Source: an uncultured Pseudomonadota bacterium
Lineage (GTDB): Bacteria; Pseudomonadota; Alphaproteobacteria; Rs-D84
NCBI GenBank assembly: GCA_937885575.1
Contig: CALABO010000010.1
Location: 1 to 28,430 of the forward strand
Length of the DNA: 28,430 nt
Direction: 5' to 3'
Within the stretch, counting starts at the first letter, position 1. Every line of letters starts with the position of its first letter. Below the pieces are notes generated by a model that saw only the letters and a list, made by a program, of their open reading frames with translations, searched no databases and had not been told where the DNA came from. Position numbers and translations under genes: made by a program. Positions 27,401-28,430 of this stretch are shown here, piece after piece.

Positions 27401-28430
27401 TGGCCGGTTTATCAATCGGGTTTTCACCGGTTTTCATCTGCAATGTCCGGCCAGAATCAAGGTAAACACCGGCATCGGCACTATTACCATAACGGGTATA
27501 AAGTTCCGTTGGTCCACCCGTTCCACCCTGTTTATTCAACGTAATCGTTGTCTGCACCGGCGACCATTGTGCAACGATATCCGATCCCGAATGCAACGGC
27601 CAAGTATAATTGGTCGCCCCCGCATCCACAAGCACACCATTCACATCGATTTTCCACTTGTCAAATGTGTATCCTGTGGCCGCGGTGCAAACACTGGATG
27701 CGAATACCGCCGGCGATACAGTTTGCCCGTAATTTACGGTTTGCTCGTTCGATGTTTGTGCATCCGCCCATGTTCCATGATCACCACACAAATATGTCGC
27801 GGTAAATGGCCCATTACTCTGTGACCAACGCGCGTGCCATGTTGAACCATTTGCGGTCAATGTGGTTGTCGACGCCACAATTTGACCAACGGTCTGACCG
27901 GGTTCCGGTGGCGCAATCATCAAATTTCCGCCCGTCGACGCATTTGTATCCCAATACCCAAGGAAATTCCAATTCGCCCGCGTTGGCAATTGGGTTGCAC
28001 CCAAACTTGTAATGGCCGTTCCGCCACTGGTCGTGGCCCATTTCGTATTGTATGTTTCATACAATGTCGTCACATTGCCCGCTGTTCCGCCATTCGCATC
28101 CAACGTAACGCTATATTCCGCCGGTGTGTATTCCATATAGAAATTAACACTTTGCGTCAAACTGCTTGTCAACCAAGACGGCTTTGTCCCGCCGGCCGCC
28201 CAATGATTTCCAGTGCAATTGCTGTTACCCGTGCATGCCCAATATGCCGTGGACGGTTTGGTATAATGCGTCGGCGCCGTGCAATTCGTTGCCGCGGGCA
28301 GGGTGGTTGAACCGGTAATCTGGTCCGCCCATATTACATTCGGGTTTGGGGTTCCGGTTCCTCCCCCCAGGGTCGTATTTTCGCAACTAAACACCGCCGC
28401 CGGCGCACAAGAAACCTTGCCATTCCAATA
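12438..28430 (-). CDS. Giant mosaic surface protein: InlB-type repeats, LamG-like, Cys-rich, PKD-like and LRR modules (N-terminus beyond window)
   Basis: One reading frame of 5,330 visible codons has no interruption and stays open through the right edge. A GTG at 28394 can be read as a start, but the frame continues upstream (YWNGKVSCAPAA), so the true N-terminus and any signal peptide lie outside. From N to C: about 31 InlB B-repeat (Listeria-Bacteroides repeat, Flg_new type) units, each ending in a W(Y)A[QHRK]W strand; four LamG-like modules beginning GY-x-x-[VL]-[LE]-[YF]-I; a Cys-rich GYYSTGGG/CPAGKYC module; a PKD-like domain; a BspA/DUF285-type leucine-rich array of about 15 units; and a tail ending FGQR. 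Composition is Thr/Asn/Gly/Tyr-rich with many cysteines, typical of extracellular proteins. InlB repeats and BspA-like LRRs are known in adhesins, so host or cell contact is inferred. No autotransporter barrel, LPXTG or type I secretion repeats are visible, so export and anchoring are unresolved. The gene ends in an intrinsic terminator. Confidence 0.93.
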   Translation of the reverse strand, partial: YWNGKVSCAPAAVFSCENTTLGGGTGTPNPNVIWADQITGSTTLPAATNCTAPTHYTKPSTAYWACTGNSNCTGNHWAAGGTKPSWLTSSLTQSVNFYMEYTPAEYSVTLDANGGTAGNVTTLYETYNTKWATTSGGTAITSLGATQLPTRANWNFLGYWDTNASTGGNLMIAPPEPGQTVGQIVASTTTLTANGSTWHARWSQSNGPFTATYLCGDHGTWADAQTSNEQTVNYGQTVSPAVFASSVCTAATGYTFDKWKIDVNGVLVDAGATNYTWPLHSGSDIVAQWSPVQTTITLNKQGGTGGPTELYTRYGNSADAGVYLDSGRTLQMKTGENPIDKPAKVVTVTLDFGDSAATMLVDGQTYTGSVPLPISLAFNGYFDNNTAGTKVINNAATDPNYPNKRYITPAGMTAGAGYVGNQTWYAQWEPFTAAASGISEKPKRVGYVFAGWWTTIDNSGTQITDANGQYIDNVPTISADVTWYAHWDECSHSLASNSHATATAMVATDDGMCQYHITCDVPINGYSQGGGTPSTPGYNVGNFNIAVSLNNTDPLQGCLPRVYNIHYDNVVEHGGTMPANAEYTYTYGVGLEISYVPTSQSEVFEDWCWDAAGTDHCGTTQTISNTAYGDKIYYAKWSGCRQGYRTYNYDVSVTADYDNRSYSYPAGACAPGNYVITCDNNCPQGETCFACLEDINICGSHLGQRYGVYSQTTYNGDVVKGALGILYGGSGGTGTGGVPFGGNVYGQSGDTSINIRSMYASSGCNLPAENIWQQDDYVAYMTKLGQLNSRTFGRAHYTFNGLWTHQTSEENQYRYLPTVNGTTPWSQRNADGKALSEFFTSDATVYAHWIPDIYSVKLIKNTTSSDTTQVGTLYEEYGNGWANAQNSQSFVLNYELPSNLVPSRTGHTFAGYWTDRNGGTQVVEKVGGVWKVTANAKTLTDSNASWYAHWDSVQTTITLDNASATVNGTASLTAVYGEGAYLDVNGTLTLMTTSGPAINLPQHKYTISFDMNYSGALTGPDAQTPGWPFKGYFNSASGSRKFIGSDGKITSTGAGAQYGASGYTTNQTWYAQWTAQSATMTLPNVYDPRSGHAFGRPGYVFTGWWTTANDTGTNLGGTNQYVGGTDTYSVTDAVVDSNYAKTLYAHWEQCTYTGATNATNVAITNADTNACVYTITCPANYACGGNSGCEIEGQPNSYAPVALPECVGADFTITYYDNPAYETVSGQHIQLREPQGYSYNPSGTVTLWTPDGDILAAHHASSVTWCRNTDGTNCINGTTVPADSGNVTLYAVWTCAMGYTTYGYTTQAIQYDNLQGESTFPAGTCAPVRYRVECDKNCPEGGETCNACLEDFRLFANDDKVYSFGNVYNTISFNYDEFNAGLLPVPVYPTNQSLVWPQFFTLNQSPNPNYAVACSWWPAAAIGSCIEDSLVSAFMIANYVDFMTELGSKDYNSDRAFGATHYDFGGLWTDQTLENDGYKYIGADGLSPTGGDAFGTQEMMNFFTSDTTVYAHWTPKKYRVILNKNSNDAVAGTVGELWEKWNAGWALTENGEYTATRTLAGAQLPNLTGYTFAGYWDTSASTGGNAMGSVSNGAWTTPAANATDANPATWYARWTPNAYTVTYDCGLGGGNGLTDNAPRYGAQYTPKTLAAAGCDTALVGHYFNGWNVTPGHSNSDIKYAGNAFNWDYTENQTFTARWVAKTYHITFAKNGGNGGTDEIWEHYGNFWHDASQNHVTTISLPTKDGYTFMGYALSGTTYISSATLPEPNLTFGDTSDSSPVDVTLTAQWSNAAYNIQYNLGGGTVTLPVGYVPVEYITFDGNQVIDTGLTVKKGYEIQTKFRPTATGKYVYGALSSGNSKTVSGYISTSGGNWRWGNKTTVKALSSNNTYIVVQNASALTVNGVPVAYETQNNFETDVTLSIGKAHNASGGTNYDASGFKGRMYWFTIRDDNGNVVYHGVPVKNTANNQYGLCNIIDGTCLTVTGITGAATTLPTSYSYGTATTVSGTPSRANSVFQSWCRASLTNCATPHEITATDSGNITLYAKWNCDAGYSSSSNNSCVANHIILNWDENNGDYPEIPNGECTYNGNLNLPGTPTNDTISWVFNGWKLADNITYKGANSTVNGGCVQTYTGVTSGTSTAIQAKWCNVCDPVHATCTLDASTPGTCSYTTQCESGFYHYVSGENTYNPVCAPYTITYQSQDSNGVSHGDGAVQEILSDPFTTNGATDSSQFNWANHIVTAWTSVSGGNFPNVGGSYTYDVQSDTVLKANWGECQCTPGTGATSCDTTSNNNECEVIDIVCDTGFTGSLWSCEGVNCTATCNNDNRHTITLNKNDGTGGTDTLYTISGTGADAGVYIDSVRTSQYLMTPNPDGTNPVVMPTLTYTVSYVVNTTGAHIVTPTSINTTATAVFKGYYNSKTGADQYIENTRYITSLGSSKGKEYTTDKIWYAQWTYGTVTLPYAYRPGYRLTGWWTTPDGNETGNNRGNAGDTYTPPTNEELYAHWQLCVAGSYCPGMEVVNNETLYNVVHSCSGDTGGKYENSQPGSTMISDCYLVLIPGKYVSTAGNGMVNCSKNYYCDDNETKVYYSNPGDSRRTTGIRKSCATNAGSFGLTIGTGADEINDCYKNVTLNKRGGTSGSTALGGQTGYTNGSTKCYYDTNCTLPNANILTLPGYTFYAGWTDQADTDCNDNTIPFVVSPHVPDDVGTYYACRTTNGYTVALKDGLNTSVTFESITPSYNQPMPTPLSVTPTHTGGNAAYGFTGYYDAQTWISNQTQYYNANLASVHDWQTAGNGTLYAQWEITCNPGYYLKANETVCSLCPAGKYCDGTQSFVYVPWNADQGITGNIAAGYYSTGGASTATPTAHVTSGNGCYGQVNNVDTACGLVAGGYYSTGGGTSATPTATRDGCLSGFLCGVLPRNYFSTGGGTVSQPTAAGCVSGQFCGICPATYRASDATGNDSITDCVAACAAGTQVATAENPTVNNTSAVGCTTPSGNLWWSNAHEVAYGSASPIVSDPNATGRHSCLSRYNTPTTTNATDHDNRSDCTRTVPLYKNGGTTVDGAVWPNNVTDNGGTAIASATCAEGETCDFGNPANLLEQTGYTFQANWGNNSSCGSTFGTSVTTPQLSRYYACKVQNNYTLTYACGTGATGDAPNQQTNIHYGDTVSVSGVGNCAKTGHSFAGWVDSSNAAVQPDNSGNITWEYTSNQTFTAQWTANTYNISYVWNGGTPASLLPDGYTLLKYIESDGSQVIDTGVMGINKRVVLDAKYTGTNVSSYKIPVSYGSDYGGTYAAVYANKWGVNSGQLITGAAINNRKTVEVVFDLNSASSNKNRATMTINGTTKSYTRTGAARPDGTLKLFAARLSVGSDAFIGQIYSAKIYDKDTDELLFNGIPARNSNGDLGLYDTVSGEFFINQGSGTAFTAGDPVDTTEPYPNQYTYGVGATVTGGAARANSVFDAWCRTASLTNCAAPHEITTTDMGDITLYAKWGCLAGYHLNNTTGACDANEFILVYNKNGHGTEATPENQTCTYGGDRILAGALSEAGWVFRGWSIAGETYGGGETIFCNEQYLGVTGGATATTVNVTADWVGRCNKITLNKNNASAAAGSPQYLFARTREANDPNDSVLYVRNTCTMPYTQTMYEYMKPRRPDWTYRGFYATVANAADINATQATGTGATQYFDQRGALTAAGQTFVNGLTGDVEVYAGWAQNCVTTVPNGSCSLVAAQDTHYDTTCETGYHYGTAPDGVTYNPATSDNTSESTYYPVCVEDAVIITLNKNTGTGTCGGVGGTANGTMTCYYGETCSSPIWNSLTCNINNGSKIFTGWNTESDGTGTPYGDAQIAEGIDTTDATILANGLTLYAQWADVTCNVEHGTAVAVATTTNTPTCAVNSCDTGYGLTAQPPYYGEQHATTVNTGQCNAATYDINYELYGGNRVEPNGYTLLEYVTADGNQYFDTGIAIKKSYEIRSKFEPTTGSRFIYGVRSATSNDTASVTGYMSGNWRFGSKAISKTLSLNTVHTIIQNVSGLTIDGTTTSYAAQSADFTTPNTLLFGTARNYDGISTSRFIGDIYEFRILDGNRNDLMNLVPARRDNDGAVGFYDTVSGEFFTSIGSGDFAPGPAISEEYTLLDFIQSSGTQYIKTNFIPTTDFKHTIVFEGLNSSSTSTYIAGTAYTDGRAGNARITSGKIDRVFGNNPSNSNSSSNYLNLINTNNISVVNTKSILVMDLHNNAANTITLNGTDITSSNTGTITSTSALSLFAYGAGSSKSTIKLYRSTIEQGGVVVHDYVPARRNRDGELGVYDMITGEFLTNLGTGTFVASDKVLVSAQATYPDEYMYGIGANVYGVPVRANSVFEGWCRNAALTDGCTMVPHAITATETGVKVLHAKWSCVNGYHLGTDGHSCVGNSITIDYQNGGHGGTPNPATATCTYGSTLTLAGAMGEVGYTFTGWGIIDGTGTLMVHNEQAEIPCNFDTLGAYSGSVNATAQWDTELYMVTYACNTNWTPNTPPASQTVRTNGTLVVKQNTCINPGYRFVKWLVSNTTPQEYWDEGDEITSWGYTENKTFSAVWERDENSAFTVTVDMPANKEFKFTTIATGQFWVDWDDGSNIEEYAPTTITTKTWTHTYTTAGTYDIKIGGRATGYAVSADGTPETKSAISFFNGTLSSETDMDATVSVAGTEQYITEVSGKLGAIFPTITAGSWGGQPRFYRTFKNTTAMDIELQSIADLFDGVSGTPVPYMFAETFDGSAVTGAIPAGLFPISGAVKEMLFLSTFRNCTGLTGTIPDLFASINGAPKQYMFSRTFRGCTNLTGIPAGLFRGISGAPATGMFMFTFYGCTNITGTLSSNLFGTLNGPVVKDMFRSTFYNCTSLVGDASDSTIAIPAGLFGQLTTSTTAATSAFRATFYGCQSLRGKIGNALFGGLTGSPAEYMFSNTFNTCGDRDITTNCSNLNGAIPTNLFGNMTGAPKQSMFNATFKGASKLTGAIPSKLFGTITGAPVTSMFKETFKGCSGLTGIIPANLFENISGLPAGSMFYSTFYGCSHLSGIGGALFSGISGRAVSSMFFTTFYNCSGLTGSIPAGLFGTPTTPANWMFSQTFYGCSGLTGEIPSGLFGSVSGPAAEYMFDQTFRGCSGLTGTIPSDLFGTLSNAGKTGMFRRTFQGCSHLTGYVPEGLFGTMTVPSTVPDGMMSYVFADSGLLTECPCGTEDVSQDSPFYTYWRSTSASANPKKVSCRVDTTPGNYYWYNGQCTTTCSDTAIDELHVGNLDPYVVLADPVSTVKNLAVKHNDTICYVPVASGNGGASSLNMKYGNAVYHADRPTTTAPAGFGQR
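12441..12825 (-). other. C-terminal tail domain of the giant protein
   Basis: The last 128 residues, after the LRR array, contain CPCG, then CRVDTTPGNYYWYNGQC, then two similar beta segments: ELHVGNLDPY / NLAVKHNDTICYVPV and SSLNMKYGNAVYHADRP, ending TTTAPAGFGQR. The alternating LxVKxND/LNMKYGN pattern looks like a small beta domain. Such a conserved end in a giant exported protein could be a sorting or anchoring domain, but this is inference. Confidence 0.45.
12826..14320 (-). repeat. BspA/DUF285-type leucine-rich repeat array in the giant protein
   Basis: About 14 clear tandem units of roughly 30 residues (about 90 bp) each. The consensus is MFxxTFxGCSGLTGxIP followed by xxLFGxxxGAP. A degenerate first unit (FYRTFKN) caps one end and a worn last unit (GMMSYVFADSGLL) caps the other. 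The LTGxIPxxLFG core resembles DUF285/BspA-family LRRs and, in the LxGxIP part, plant-type LRRs. A cysteine in most units suggests a cysteine ladder. Such arrays usually bind proteins or glycans on host or bacterial surfaces. Confidence 0.85.
14500..14708 (-). other. PKD-like beta domain of the giant protein
   Basis: About 70 residues starting FTVTVDMPANKEFKF, with WVDWDDGSNIEEY and the signature WTHTYTTAGTYDIKIGG (compare PKD WDFGDG ... HTYxxxGTY). It sits directly before the LRR array, a pairing I know from gut-bacterial and phage surface proteins, and probably acts as a rigid spacer or presentation domain. Confidence 0.6.
15471..16058 (-). other. LamG-like module 4 of the giant protein
   Basis: It opens YTLLDFIQSSGTQYIKTNF and closes VPARRNRDGELGVYD then GEFLTNLGTGTF. 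This is the concanavalin-like jellyroll pattern often seen in gut-bacterial and phage surface proteins (LEYIESTGTQYIDTG ... VPARxSDGxxGLYD). It directly follows module 3, so two are in tandem. Glycan or protein binding is inferred. Confidence 0.65.
16074..16613 (-). other. LamG-like module 3 of the giant protein
   Basis: It opens GYTLLEYVTADGNQYFDTG, has RFIGDIYEFRILDGNR in the middle and closes VPARRDNDGAVGFYD then FFTSIGSGDF. It is closest to module 1 in the central IRSKFEPTTGSRFIYGVRS / WRFGSKAISKTL segments. Confidence 0.7.
18155..18722 (-). other. LamG-like module 2 of the giant protein
   Basis: It opens GYTLLKYIESDGSQVIDTG, has FIGQIYSAKIYDKDT and closes IPARNSNGDLGLYDTVSG then FFINQGSGT. 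The central part differs from modules 1 and 3, so the four copies are not recent duplicates. Confidence 0.7.
19450..20030 (-). other. Cys-rich module with GYYSTGGG repeats in the giant protein
   Basis: Starting at ITCNPGYYLKANETVCSLC, then CPAGKYCDG, the module has three copies of a GYYSTGGGTxxxPTA unit, each followed by a C-x-x-GxxCG pair, and ends CVAACAAGTQ. The CPAGKYC form resembles ephrin-receptor/GCC2-GCC3-type cysteine-rich domains that are common in eukaryotic receptors. Disulfide-stabilised surface segment inferred. Confidence 0.6.
22482..23006 (-). other. LamG-like module 1 of the giant protein
   Basis: It opens GYVPVEYITFDGNQVIDTG, has GRMYWFTIRDDNGNVVYHG and closes VPVKNTANNQYGLCNIIDG. 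It is inserted inside an InlB-type unit, after NIQYNLGGGTVTLP and before RANSVFQSWCR. Confidence 0.7.
23890..28120 (-). repeat. Two copies of a higher-order InlB super-repeat
   Basis: Copy 1 (25886-28120) runs A-B-C-D-E-F and copy 2 (23890-25885) runs A-C-D-E-F. A has GYWDT or GYWTD; C starts QTTITL; D has FAGWWTT or FTGWWTT; E is Cys-containing with YHITC or YTITC; F has CDxNCPxGETCxACLED then HYxFxGLWT and FFTSD-T-VYAHW. Copy 2 lacks unit B. A third, more eroded set begins at 23889 with A and B, and its C and D appear after inserted LamG material at about 21617-20929. Confidence 0.7.

Larger units (their letters stand above)
14720..28138 (-). repeat. About 31 InlB B-repeat-like units in the giant protein
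   Basis: Units of 60-130 residues recur from the visible N-terminus. Each starts with a strand such as YSVTLDANGG or ITLNKNGGTGG, passes GYTFxGW or GYxFAGYW, and ends in WYAQW, LYAHW, FTARW or similar. This is the beta-grasp InlB B-repeat (Listeria-Bacteroides repeat) pattern. Many units are interrupted by Cys-rich inserts or LamG-like modules, so spacing is uneven. Unit borders can be read at about 27830, 27565, 27146, 26967, 26522, 25886, 25577, 25211, 24987, 24550 and 23890, and on to about 14730. Confidence 0.85.

Noticed and set aside
26955..27824. 289-aa plus-strand frame opposite the giant gene, and similar ones at 21969-22784, 14262-14900 and 25422-25955
   Set aside because: All are antisense to clear InlB, LamG or LRR coding, lack ribosome sites and encode no recognisable domain; the giant frame explains this DNA.
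28392..28394. GTG at 28394 as the real start of the giant gene
   Set aside because: No ribosome site precedes it, no signal peptide follows, and the frame stays open to the window edge with matching composition; the gene is truncated by the window.
1..28430. tRNA, rRNA, insertion sequence or prophage genes
   Set aside because: The intergenic gaps are short and hold no cloverleaf-like sequence, no transposase or integrase is encoded, and the only phage-like signal is the fibre-type repeats of an exported protein.

Overview
The window is 28.4 kb of bacterial chromosome, coding almost entirely on the minus strand. It has two housekeeping genes (dnaE, secA), one rRNA methyltransferase gene (rsmH), a block of small or exported proteins of unknown function, and the 3' 16 kb of one giant surface-protein gene. 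Both window edges cut through genes. The SecA has an alphaproteobacterial flavour and a C-terminal zinc motif. Together with the mix of InlB-type repeats, LamG-like modules and Cys-rich exported proteins, this suggests a small-genome, host-associated (gut-type) alphaproteobacterium. That placement is inference from remembered sequences, not from a tree.

Layout from left to right. (1) At 1-3752 on the minus strand a strong promoter drives a two-gene unit: a 28-cysteine exported protein of 767 aa, then, 15 bp on, an exported repeat protein with NYYTKGQV-type repeats that runs off the left edge. (2) At 3760-4953 there is a pair of small genes: a membrane protein with an N-terminal CPVC motif, then a soluble alpha-helical protein. 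I recognise this pair as resembling conserved genes of CPR/Patescibacteria. (3) At 4971-9287, dnaE and rsmH overlap by 4 bp (ATGA) and should be translationally coupled. (4) At 9286-11983, secA has its own promoter and a clean intrinsic terminator. (5) At 11974-12320 a 71-aa gene is the only plus-strand gene. It is divergent from secA, and the two promoters overlap at their -35 boxes. (6) At 12269-12437 lies a compact intergenic block of hairpins and short repeats where convergent transcription meets. (7) At 12438-28430 a single uninterrupted minus-strand reading frame of 5,330 visible codons is open to the window edge. It encodes about 31 InlB-like beta-grasp repeats, four LamG-like modules, a cysteine-rich module, a PKD-like domain, a BspA/DUF285-type leucine-rich array and a distinctive C-terminal tail.

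How the parts relate: replication (DnaE), ribosome maturation (RsmH) and general secretion (SecA) are core functions. The other identifiable products, apart from the soluble helical protein and the 71-aa protein, look exported or membrane-bound, so the accessory content of the window is about the cell envelope and surface. The giant protein is the best candidate for something new: a mosaic adhesin-like molecule built from repeats at several nested scales. No tRNA, rRNA, CRISPR array, insertion sequence or phage module was seen.
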